Assembly (NCBI GenBank): GCA_022113835.1
Contig: JAILWY010000009.1
Location: 12,996,001 to 13,060,000 of the forward strand
Direction of reading: 5' to 3'
Length of the DNA stretch: 64,000 nt
Origin: Atopsyche davidsoni
Lineage: Eukaryota; Arthropoda; Insecta; Trichoptera; Hydrobiosidae
Each line of letters begins with the position of its first letter. Positions within the stretch are counted from its first letter, which is position 1. This document shows positions 37,320-46,809 of the stretch, piece by piece. The position numbers and the translations under genes were made by a program. The notes under the pieces were generated by a model. That model saw only the letters and a program-made list of their open reading frames with translations, did no database searches and had not been told where the DNA came from.

Positions 37320-37600
37320 CCCCAGAAAAAGCGCATCAGGTAATAAATTAAGCCTCCGTAATTAAATTCATGAGAAGCCTTCGATATGGGGACACTGTGG
37401 AGTGTTGGCTTAATTATTCCCGAAAGGTCAAACCTTTCAGGACCGCCCGAGGACTTGGACTGTTTAGCAATTCGATGGTACTTATTGCTGAAACTTGGGA
37501 AAGCCTTTACCCTAATTTTGAACTTTTGACCTTACTCGTATTTGTAACATCCTTGCGCGAAATCACTAAGATACTTTGATCTCTCTCGAGTGTGCAAACA
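37320..37600. promoter_or_regulatory. Candidate enhancer with nuclear-receptor-like sites
   Basis: The block contains the 17-bp inverted repeat GAAAGGTCAAACCTTTC (37422-37438), with an AAGGTCA half-site within it, and a second half-site TGACCTT at 37527-37533. AGGTCA half-sites are bound by nuclear receptors. Nearby CTCCGTAATTAAATTCATGAG (about 37351 on) carries homeodomain-type TAATTA. The frame at 37370-37579 has no domain resemblance. Confidence 0.33.
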
Positions 37601-38750
37601 ACTGAAACCGTTTTTATTCCTTTGATGATTCTCTCCTCCTTGTGATATAATTATTTCATGCAAACAAAAGATCGCAGCTCTGCGAGGCGAGGCTTTTATC
37701 TTTCATAGTCCCAAATTATACGAGTCTTCGTCTGCTTGTCATAAGTAATACCAACATTTTGGTAGGTGTAAAAAAAAAAGAAAATGTTTACAAATCTTTT
37801 AGACAAAAGAAAATATTATAATATTCGACATCCATGAGACTGAATATACTTTATTAATGAATATAGTATAGTATATTTGACAGTGTACATCATACATTAG
37901 TGCATTATCTATATATATTCAAGGTAATCAGATACGAGTGGCCCAATCGATACATAGAATCGATTTTCAGTTGGCGACATTCAATTATGACAAAGACTGC
38001 GACTACAATAATCATCCGAATGTTGTAATTGGGCCGATGTGTTCTCTTTGTTTTATTATTTATTTATTTTTAACAAATAAAAAATCTATTTTATTTCGTT
38101 ATTTAGCGTAGTAGCATACACCAGATATCCGCTAGTTTCTTATAAAAAATAAATATACATTTATAAATGCATGTCAGATATTTTTTGTGTATTTCTATGT
38201 TATATAACGATGATATTTAATTTTTAAATAAATAATGTTTGTAATCTTTAAATATATGATAATCACTAAACAATTCAGACCTTTACATTATTACAAGACC
38301 TTTAGTCTTTCAAAGATTGTGTGAAGATCAGATACGGTACCAATCAAAGCACGAACAATTTGTTAGAATAAATTAGAACCAGTTTGTCCCCATTGAATTT
38401 AAATTGCAATGCTCTTATGTATGATGAATTTGATCTTGGGTTCAAGGAATTACTGCAAATTAAGGGCCGAGAATTAAATGTCCTGGGAAGTGAGAGCTGT
38501 GGACTCGGGACTCGAACAGCGTCTGCCTCGAAAGTATCCAGGATTATCTAACCTCTTCAAATAATCACAAATCTGTTTTCATTATTTGCTACACATAACT
38601 GTGATATAAGGGATCAAAATATACGACAGATGAATTGCTATCTATCCAATGAATTCAATTTCGGTCGTTTCATATACTTAGCTCGTATCATAGCAAGCTA
38701 AAAAATGTTTTGTATAATATTTGCATATATTTGAGGAAGCCATATACATA

Positions 38751-39180
38751 CGAGAGCGGTCCGATAAATACAAAAGAAAAACGAAAATTTTGGAAAAGTG
38801 GCGATTTATTTCTCAAAATAGTCTCTTTTTAGCTCAATACACTTGACCCAGCAATGCTCCAACTTCTGTAACCCATCTGAAAAATACGTTTTCTCGAGTT
38901 CTGCAAAGTAGGCCTCCGTGGCGGTGATGACCTCCTCATTCGACTTAAATTTTTGGCGAGTGACTTTTTCAAGTTTGCGACGGGCGTGGTTCATCAAAAA
39001 CCGACGTGCGACCACGTTGAAACTCATTAAACCAATTTTTGACGGTCGCCATCGAAGTAGAAGAGTCACCGTATCGTATTTCCCTTCGTAAGAATCGAAT
39101 CCCCGATCGATTTTGCTAATTTTCCATTTTTCTAAAATAGGGAGTTAAAAAATGAAACCAAACAAACAAAAAAACTAAAT
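38751..39180 (-). mobile_element. Internally deleted mariner-family transposon
   Basis: The 3' end on the minus strand is the terminal sequence CGAGAGCGGTCCGATAAATA beginning right after TA at 38749-38750. Reading minus, a start at 39127 gives MEN, a stop, then RFLRRE, then YGDSSTSMATVKNWFNEF and RGRTSVFDEPRP, which is the HTH region of a mauritiana/Mos-like mariner transposase. After a junction near 38978, and in another frame, come SNEEVITATEAYF and a typical C-terminus ending at 38806. The catalytic D,D34D core (about 200 residues) is missing. A shorter deletion lies between RFLRRE and YGDSS. The opposite inverted end is not visible, so the element is also truncated. It cannot encode an active transposase. 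Confidence 0.9.
38806..39127 (-). pseudogene. Mariner transposase remnant
   Basis: Broken transposase frame within the element above. It retains the N-terminal DNA-binding part (about residues 1-55 of the family, with an in-frame stop at codon 4 and a short deletion) fused out of frame to the last 60 or so residues. The open frame at 38806-39069 starts inside the shifted N-terminal part. Only its portion from about 38975 down to 38806 is in the true transposase frame. All catalytic acidic residues are gone. Confidence 0.88.
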
Positions 39181-39229
39181 CAAAGGTAAGTCATTTGCTT
39201 TCAATCCCTTGGCCACAACTTTATTCTTA

Positions 39230-39480
39230 ATTTGTGCCGCAGTGTCTCCATCCATCAAGCAGTATTACTGGAACAGCCGCCTGTCCGAGTGGTCAGGCAT
39301 TCGGAGTGCGTCCCGGGCGGGGGAGCTCGCAAACTTTCCAAATCAATGGCCGACCGGAGAGGCCCGGCGGGCTCGCTCCTCCACCGCCCAAACTTTAGCA
39401 GGTCTCGGATTTTCAATAAGAATAATGGTCTAGTTAGCCATACGTTTTATGCCCTGAATAACCGATTGAGCGCTTGGAGA
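39230..39480. promoter_or_regulatory. GC island with tRNA-like A-box
   Basis: GC-rich block next to the mariner. Near 39288, TGTCCGAGTGGTCAGGC resembles the A-box of tRNA-Ser/Leu genes, but no B box or cloverleaf follows, so it is not a tRNA. The overlapping frames at 39209-39433 and 39232-39576 are in different phases and resemble no family. It is either a regulatory island or a decayed pol III repeat. Confidence 0.25.
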
Positions 39481-39579
39481 ACTTGCCGCCCGTTATATTT
39501 ATTATATTTTTCTATAAGTTTTTTATTAGACATTATGGTGATGGATTTGGACATTAATTATTTGTGCAAATACTGAAAT

Positions 39580-40240
39580 ACGTTTATTGCATGAATGCTG
39601 AATAAATCATGACTTTATATGTATATAAAGTAATATGTGCAAAATTCAGATTAAACATATTGTCATATAAGGTGCTTACAATATTAAAAAGTGTACTAAT
39701 ATTGTTAGACCTCATTTTGCAACTTTTTAAAACTCAATATACTCGCTGTTAGCACCAAAACAAGCTTTTACATTTGACAGATACACTATTGAAGTTTGTG
39801 ATTTTCACTGTAGACAAACCGTTTCTCTTGCTTATTTCGAGCGATATGATCATTGTAAGACCCGCCCCATTAAGAAAATCTTTAATAATCAGTAAACGCT
39901 AATAACACTGATTCAAATTTAAAAAACAACATTAACGAAGAATGAAAGTTACTTTTTAAATTAAGAGCTTCTCTATATTTCAAGCAGGTTTTTAAAATAA
40001 ATCTAACTCTGTTATGTTTTCAGTTTCTTAAAAAAAATAGACATGACAATGTGAAAAAATTAAAACATAGCTTTAATTTTGTGCATTATAATATAAGTAG
40101 CTCTTAGAAAAAGACGACTTGTGCAGTTGCAAAAATTGCCTTGGAACTTTAAAAAATATATACTTCTAATGTTTAAAGAAAAATAAAACGAATAAAATAA
40201 TACATTGGATACGATGTAACAATCGATTATACGTTATCTC
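39580..40240. other. AT-rich noncoding stretch
   Basis: Nothing recognisable beyond A/T runs. Confidence 0.55.
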
Positions 40241-40500
40241 GCCAAGCTGCACGTAATAGGACACGATAGGGCGGCCGTGCAATCTAAACCGGTGCCATAC
40301 TCATTTAGAGCGCTTTCACACACACCGGCACTCTGAACGGAGATAGATTATCCAAAACCAATTAATTGAATTTGGCTGCGCAGGGCGGCACTGGCGGGCA
40401 CGGCCGAGCCGAGACACGAACCACTCGAGCGGTGAGGCCCGCCCGGGGCAGTGGCGTCCGTCGCGGGAGCAAGGAAAACTCCCGCAAACAATAATTCATT
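40240..40500. promoter_or_regulatory. GC island with homeodomain palindrome, candidate enhancer
   Basis: The block includes AGATAGATTATCC, CCAATTAATTG (40358-40368) and TTTGGCTGCGCAGGGCGG, then a CG-rich tract and finally AATAATTCATTGTC with ATTAATCAATATGG. Dense AT-core homeodomain sites beside GC-rich DNA are typical of developmental enhancers. No open frame is present. Confidence 0.33.
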
Positions 40501-43500
40501 GTCGGAAGAAACATTAATCAATATGGTAATTTATCAGAATTTCTAAAGTAAGTTTAGAGCCACCGCGAAGCCGATCTTTGTTTCATTAGTATTAGGGGTT
40601 TTTGAATGACATGTACCTTTGTACTTTTGAGAGGTTTTAAATAATGACAAAAATATTTTATTTTTTCTTTAAATATATAATTAATGTAACCAAGATAGTT
40701 TTTAAGGCCGAATTTTAATCATATCAAGTCAAACGTCGGTCTTGGAGATTTTGAATTTTAGGCTTAACATGTTGATAATTTTTTTGTTTGTCATTTCGTA
40801 AACTTAATGCAATATCACAAATTGTAAATTAAATATAAAAATTACCTAAAATGATACATTTTATAAATATTGCTTGTTTCTAAATTTATAAAATACATAG
40901 TGATTATACTCAATATACTGTAGATACACAAAAAAACCTATAAAGCTCAATTCACTTCCAGTTTTTTCATTTTATTTGCAATAATAATCTCTCATGTTGG
41001 TTGCATCTGAATGCTTGCTTACCTACCTCTAACCTTGCGTGTGATTTATACTCCTCGTTCTGACAATCTTGCCTAAAAATTCTCCCATTCATAGTATACA
41101 TAAAAAAAAACTATCATCCTTTATGCGCCGCCCTTGTCCTAATCGGACTTTCTGATGACGTGGCCGGAGAAGCCTCCCCCCCGGACTAACTCGGATGACC
41201 CCGACGCTGCACCGCCACTGCAACCTCTCAGCCACTTGGCAGACACTAACCACCGGGCACTGGTCACCACATCGCACCCCTGTGAACACTTCACGGCCAC
41301 CCTCTTGGAAAAAAGCTTACACCAAATTCGTGAATTTCAGCAGAGTGAAGTGCCCACAAGCCACCCTAGCTCGCAGATTTACATCAGATTATTTATAAGC
41401 TGAACTATACTATTTTATCATCTTTTTTCTAGGCCAACTTGATATTAACCAATCTTCAATTATTTACTATAACTTTTTTTTTAAATACATTAAATAAATA
41501 AATATGTATTGCATTAACTTGCTGTTTAAAAGCTTTGCGTAGTAAAGTTTGTAAATCTTTTACGCAAATTTTCTATTAGCTCATTGATATGCTTTTATTA
41601 ATATTATTTTACTTTATTACGTTTATATGCTTCACATCCCACACTACAGCATTTTCTTAAATAAATACAAACAATCGGAGCAAAAGCTAAAATGGGCCGA
41701 ACATTTTAAAAAATAAATAAATAATCGTAGAAAAGATTAAATGCATATTTTTAATGCTAAATAAAATTACTATTAGATGAAATGTTTTCTTTCAATGAAT
41801 GTTTTGAAATCGAATATAAATACAAATACGTGTTGCTTAACGTATTGGAATATTTCGATGTTTGGGCATTATAAGCTTATGTGTGAGCGGCTTTGGTAAA
41901 CTCTCACGGTTTATAAGCTACTTACATTACGTTTGCTTCCACACTAGAATGCTTGGAACATAATATCACAAAATAAATTGTAGATATACAAGGTGGCGCA
42001 TATAGTAATTACATAGTGAAGCTGGATTTTCAATTATGAATCTATACAAATATGGAAACTGCCACCCCCTTCCCTGTTGCTAGGCGACGAGACATCTTTA
42101 ACCAATTAGCCAAGCACGCGAGCCGGTTATTATATCTACACCAGAGCAGTGTCTCGAGGTGAGCTTTCACCGGACAGCTATACAGGAACCAAAAAAATAT
42201 TAGAAATATTCTATATATTATATACTTAGTACTTGTATTCACCTAAATTAAGAGATAATTGAAATCTACGTTAAAATTTAAACCATTAATATCAAGTAAT
42301 GAAAGTATAATAAATTTGCGCAGATTATCATACCGATGGAGATTATGATTATTTATACCGATGGTGTCTTAAGAATATATAATAAATTAAGTGAATTTGC
42401 CGTCTGATTCTGAAGACACTATACGCATTTTATGAAAAAAAAATTATCCATAGATTGATTCTGTGCTTAAAATAAAATAAAATAATTAAATTATTCTATA
42501 GTTTTGTAAATTTTCTCGGTCAAGAATGGTTAATTGTATGTAAATCATCGTATTTTTTTTTAAATGAACTGTTCAGCCTGAATCTATCAGGTCTAAACCA
42601 AGCATACGCCACAAAATTCATAATAATAAACAGTGCGGTTTATGACAAATAAAGGAGGTAGTTTATTATTTTTAATGACGTTTTAAAAAAATAATGAAAT
42701 ATTCTTTAATAACTTTAAATTAGCATTTTCAAACAAAGTTTCTTCTCCGTTTGAAAATTCTTTCTATGCTTGAAGATATCACCGCAACAGGTTAGCGAAA
42801 CTGGTCACCTATAAAATGAAAAATGCGGAAAAACCACAAAAGAATTTTTATTTTAAATATTCAAATGGAATTCCACCAAGTACTTTCTGTCAAAAATATT
42901 GAATATTTTAACAACATTAAACCATTTTTACGTCATTTCGATTAAAATTTGAATTTTGCCAACATTATTTCAAATGATAAAAATAACGACAAAAATCAAA
43001 TCTAGTAAAAAAAATTCGTGGTAACGAAGCAATTATTTGTAAAAAAATACAGTCAAATGCCAATTAGTTCTGATGATATAATTAAAAATAGTTGTTTATA
43101 TAAACCAACTTTTTTTGTGAAAACTGATTTTTTTTTAATTATTAGCTCTTTCTCTACACATAATGGTACCTCCATAATATAGAGCACACTACTTGCAGTA
43201 AGCTGTTCGGATTAATTAAAGAAAATTTGTATGCCTGAAGCCTTGGTTTATAATTTAAGCAAATGTTTGGATTCTTGGCTGTAGCTATTCATAATTTATA
43301 CAAACCGGGGGCTCTCATAGATCCACGCATATCGGTTATTAGAAGGATCCACTCCAAACGTTTACTCATTAAATCTATTCATTTCATACGTAACCAAACT
43401 TATTGATAGCACATACCATATAATTAAACCAACATAGGGGAGTTAATTATTTTATCATAAACAGTACATAATTTTTACACCATAACAACAACCAGATTTA

Positions 43501-43640
43501 ACATAATGATATTTTATGTTTACTTGGTAAAATAAAAATGTGACCGATCCGAATTCGAATGTATTCATTTTATATATAAAAAAAAAAATTATAAATTTAA
43601 ATTTAACCTACGCCGGGATACTGTTTTTTTATATTTTGTG
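40500..43640. other. AT-rich stretch with one GC island
   Basis: No gene is recognised. A GC-richer block at 41140-41390 contains overlapping plus- and minus-strand frames without family resemblance. At about 42080 GTTGCTAGGCGACGAG resembles an RFX-type X-box. A dispersed repeat fragment is at 42795-42902. Confidence 0.5.
42795..42902 (+). repeat. Dispersed repeat fragment, copy 1
   Basis: GCGAAACTGGTCACCTATAAA at 42795 and ATTCCACCAAGTACTTTCTG at 42870 recur, closer together, at 60442-60490. The two blocks are separated by about 54 bases here and only one base there, so the copies differ by an indel. The family is unknown. It is plausibly the 3' end of a retroelement or a SINE. Confidence 0.6.
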
Positions 43641-43649
43641 CACTTAGAC

Positions 43650-44274
43650 CATAGGTTCCCAAACTATTTTGTCCCGTCGACCCCATGTCGAGTTTTCCTG
43701 TTTTTCGTAGCCCCCTTCTTTGCCAATATTGAATTTTTACAAATTCATCAACTTCAAACATATTTTTGACATCTGATATATGTAGAACAACTGACTTTCA
43801 TAGGGTTTTACTGTACAGTGGATTTTAAAATAAAAAAAGTTAAAATGCATGTAAAGTTAATTATACCTTTATTATTTAAATTACACGAAATGCAATTATA
43901 GTAACATTCACTAAAAAAAATCAATGGGAGGGATGCTTTGATATTATTTGGCTTAAATCTCTTCCTTCAGAAATTTCCAATCTATTTCTTTTTTTTTTAA
44001 GAAGATTAACAACCGTATTGAATCCCTTTTCCACGAGGTATGAAGATGGAAAACCTATCAGAAACCTTCTTGTGATATTCCATAATGCAGGATAAACAGC
44101 ATTATTATGTAAGTACATGGGTACAATCTGAGTTAGGTGCATTATGACATTTACAGAATGCCTAAATATTGATGATGACCTGATTACATGGGATCCACTC
44201 TCGTAGACCCCCAATTTCATTTTTCGCTGTCATCGACCAATGGGTGACGATATTGACCACTTTGGGAATCATTG
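43650..44274 (-). mobile_element. Internally deleted hAT-family transposon
   Basis: Ends are imperfect inverted repeats: CATAGGTTCCCAAACT at the left, and CAATGATTCCCAAAGT reading inward from the right. They are flanked by an 8-bp target duplication, ACTTAGAC (43642-43649) and ACTTATAC (44275-44282), with one mismatch. Eight-base duplications are the hallmark of hAT insertion. Inside, on the minus strand, only the C-terminal dimerisation part of a ZBED5/SCAND3-like hAT transposase remains. At 625 bp it is far shorter than an autonomous hAT element, so it is non-autonomous and decayed at the ends. Confidence 0.9.
43921..44220 (-). pseudogene. hAT transposase C-terminal remnant
   Basis: The frame keeps the conserved hAT dimerisation segment: ALWNITRRFLIGFPSSYLVEK, then GFNTVVNLLKKKRNRLEISE and DL near the end, as in ZBED5/ZMYM6-like transposase-derived proteins. 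The zinc finger and the catalytic RNase H-like core are absent. The frame is intact for about 99 codons, which suggests modest age, but the protein cannot be a transposase. There is no sign of a promoter or splice context for domestication. Confidence 0.85.
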
Positions 44275-44519
44275 ACTTATACTATAAGTGAACGCATTAA
44301 AGCTTTGAATAAAATACATAGTTTAAATATAAACAAATTTATTCGTTCTCAATGAATCGTTTCAAGCAATCAAAACAATAAATCAATTGTACTGAAGTTG
44401 AATATGCATTGAGATGTAAATCCAAAACGAATTTTTGGTTTCTCTAACAAAGCAACCGATACAAGTCTCTCGCTGGGGAAACAAAAAGAATCGCTAAGCC
44501 AGTAACAAATAGTGATTTA

Positions 44520-44700
44520 TTCAAACCGCCGGCGCACAACAATGGCCGGCGCCTCGCGGCTCGCGGGCCCGACCGAGCCGATTGCATTCAAGCTGAGGAA
44601 AATTACGGAACTGCACGCTAATGCCTCTGTGCTTCTGCATTCCCAGTGGAAACAAAGTGCAGTGTAATATATATTTTCACTGGGGTGGGTCCGATTCCGA
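44520..44700. promoter_or_regulatory. GC island with SOX-like site
   Basis: Two copies of GCCGGCGC flank ACAACAATGG (SOX-type ACAATGG at 44539-44545), followed by CG-rich DNA and an ATTGCATTCAAG segment. Farther on, CCGATTCCGATCCCGATTCG (44691 on) is a short imperfect repeat. The frame at 44646-44909 has repeats of Pro-Ile and Gly-Phe caused by this simple sequence and is not called. Confidence 0.28.
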
Positions 44701-45218
44701 TCCCGATTCGAACAAACGCATTTTTTAAGAGGAACCGATGTGGATTTGGTTTTGGATTTCGCAGCGGATTGAGGAGATTCGATGACTTGCTCGTATATTG
44801 TGATAACTGTAATTATCGCTTATTGCCGACGGATAGATCTAATTATATCGTGATGGTAGATTACACATATGATTACGCAATTACTGAATATGAATCATAT
44901 ATTGAATAGAATATTAATAGCAAGTTTGATTAAATGATATGCACGCGTAATTATTTTTATTAATCGAATCGATTGATTCAGCAAATTCAACAAATAAAAA
45001 TAAAAGAATAATAAATCGTCGCATTAAAGTATCGAATAAACTCAGTCAATTGACAATTTATATCATTTCTTTGGCTGCATCTGTCTTCCTTTATGGTTTT
45101 AATGTATCCTCATTTGAATTTCACCGAGTACTTTGAGTATGTTTTTTTTTTTTTTTTAAATATAAACAGCAATTAATTTCTAATACACCAAATATTTTTA
45201 TTACTACGAGGGGGGTTG

Positions 45219-45246
45219 TTTTTTTTTTTTTTTTTTTTTTTTTTTT
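45219..45246. repeat. Poly(T) tract of 28
   Basis: An uninterrupted run of 28 T follows a G run. On the minus strand it would be a poly(A) tail after GC-richer sequence, so a retroposed origin is possible. A simple homopolymer is equally likely. Confidence 0.9.
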
Positions 45247-45259
45247 CGTGTGCGTACAT

Positions 45260-45450
45260 TTTCGCGGCAGATAGTATCCCCGCTGTGTTTTCCATTACAG
45301 AGCGACATGCCAAAGGAATGCGAATTACGTTAAGTTATTCTGTTTACGGCGCCCCCGCGTTTGTTGCAGCGAATTATTTATGAAGAGGAATTTATTGTGC
45401 CGGAAAAGCGGGGTGAAGCTACCGCCGGCCGGCGCTTTGAGTATCCTCCG
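45260..45450. promoter_or_regulatory. GC-rich island, candidate regulatory element
   Basis: GC-richer block including ACGGCGCCCCCGCG near 45345 and GCAGCGAATTATTTATGAAG at 45367 with homeodomain-type cores. It runs into the duplicated segment below. No gene is supported. Confidence 0.25.
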
Positions 45451-45451
45451 G

Positions 45452-46000
45452 CATACGCAAAATTCGGAAATGTTTATTACACGCAGGGACGCCTTGCAGC
45501 GTCTGAGCCTGCCGGTGAGACATGAAGGTCAGGTACAAGAATTACTATACAATTCATCAAATCTGACGACGCCAGCGATGCAATACGTCATATGTCGTAA
45601 TACAGTAGCTTAATATTTCCTTCGAAAATATCTCAATACAGTAATATTATAAAAACTTATTCCATAAAAGTATTCACAAGCATACGCAAAATTTCCAAAC
45701 ATTTTTTAGTAGTTTACATAAACATCACAGTTGAAAATTTTACGTCACGGCACGCGAGAAACATTTCGGACGGTAAAATCATTGGAATACACTGAAATCC
45801 TTGCAGTAAATTATCATAAATCATACGTAAAATGCGTAAATACTGAGGCAGCTAACCTTTGTGAGCCTGCCAAAGAATGATGAAGATCAGGTACAACAAT
45901 TATCATACAATATTGCAGTTTCACCGACCAGAAGATACAACCGGCGAAATCGGGAGATAGTGCTGCAATACACTATAGACCTTATATTAATGTGCTAAAA
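45452..46000. repeat. Diverged segmental duplication, two main copies
   Basis: A block with CATACGCAAAATTCGGAAAT (45452), GAGCCTGCC (45505), GAAGGTCAGGTACAAGAATT and ACTATACAAT recurs as CATACGTAAAATGCGTAAAT (45822), GAGCCTGCC (45863), GAAGATCAGGTACAACAATT and ATCATACAAT, an offset of about 358-370 bp. A third CATACGCAAAATT fragment lies at about 45693. The copies have diverged by substitutions and a 12-base indel. It is a decayed tandem repeat or an old duplicated element. Confidence 0.65.
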
Positions 46001-46259
46001 TTATCCAAAGCCAAAAAATAACGACTTATACTTGCATCTTGAATAAAACTCATGCAAATATCAAAAATAAATCTTTCTTTGTTTTAAGCGGCACTTTACT
46101 CGCTACCAATATGATCTTTGATGAATTGCGTTGATTTTCTCAATTTCCCTCGCCAATTATGAAATGAGAATAGAAAGGATGATATTTCATGGAATACATT
46201 ATACGCATGATTATTTTCTGCAATATAAAACTACTAAAGTTACGTAACAATTTTATTAA

Positions 46260-46548
46260 GTTCATTTTATGGGGCGTCCCTCAGCGCGGACAAAAAAAAT
46301 TAAAAGACATTTTTCTCACGATTTCAAATTCAAATCGCGGCGCCCTGAGCGGGGCGGGGGCGGGGGCGGGGCAGGGGCGGGGGTGGGGCGGGGGCAGGGG
46401 CGGGGGCAGGGGCAGGGGCGGGGGGTGGGGGCGCGTGCCTCGGCGGCCATCGGGGCGGATTAATGAGAAGAAGAAGCAAAGACAGCGAGAGACGCTGCCC
46501 CTGCGGCGGAATAATGAGCTCTTCTTGACGGCGCTTCCCTCTCCACAG
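46260..46548. promoter_or_regulatory. GC island containing a G-rich tract
   Basis: The GC-rich block includes GGGGCGTCCCTCAGCGCGG (about 46271), the G-rich tract at 46349-46433 and GGCGGCCATCGGGGCGGATT (46443 on). It ends at the pyrimidine tract CTTCCCTCTCCACAG. The frames over it on both strands are artefacts of the low-complexity tract. Confidence 0.3.
46349..46433. repeat. G-rich low-complexity tract with G-quadruplex potential
   Basis: About 85 bases consist almost only of G runs of four to six separated by C, CA or T (for example GGGGCGGGGGCGGGG). The plus strand has many more than four G-tracts, so quadruplex formation is plausible. It resembles the 31761-31860 minisatellite in base content but lacks its strict 10-bp period. 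Confidence 0.85.
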
Positions 46549-46800
46549 TGTCGCACCATCGACGACTGCTTGACCCACTTAAGATGCTAATTTGTTAATA
46601 GTTAGTCAATAGTACAGTTGATACTTTCCACATTCACAAACTTAATAGTTAAAATACAGAAACCCATGTACACTTCCGCCTAAGACACACCTTGTAAGCC
46701 CCACCTGCGCGCAGGTCTTGGGGATAGCCTCGTGCCGTATTGTAAGCATACCCCTTACAACTATTGTAAATTAACATTAAATAAAATATTGTATCATGGA
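46549..46800 (+). other. Candidate 3' terminal exon with poly(A) signal
   Basis: A strong acceptor-like CTTCCCTCTCCACAG ends at 46548. After it one frame reads CRTIDDCLTHLRC and stops at 46588-46590. The downstream part carries two perfect inverted repeats, ACCTGCGCGCAGGT (46703-46716) and TGTAAG/CTTACA (46741-46759), then AATAAA at 46780-46785 and a T-rich segment (TTTTTATTTTT near 46805) as a downstream element would have. This could be the last exon of an mRNA or a long noncoding RNA, or the 3' end of a retroelement. No matching upstream exon is seen. Confidence 0.3.
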
Positions 46801-46809
46801 ATGTTTTTA

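Larger units (their letters stand above)
34410..38740. other. AT-rich stretch with islands
   Basis: No gene is recognised. The stretch contains a large inverted repeat with a nested hairpin at 36582-36705, GC-richer blocks at 36080-36500 and 37320-37600, and a short (CT)n run near 36845-36860. Confidence 0.5.

Noticed and set aside
39284..39330. TGTCCGAGTGGTCAGGC, like a tRNA-Ser/Leu A box
   Set aside because: No B box, acceptor or anticodon arm can be found downstream, so it is not called as a tRNA.
46189..46590. 133-codon frame with a Gly/Ala/Arg-rich centre, and two minus-strand Pro-rich frames over it
   Set aside because: The centre is the G-rich low-complexity tract, and the ends are unrelated AT-rich or island sequence. 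Only the last 13 codons are considered, as a possible terminal exon.
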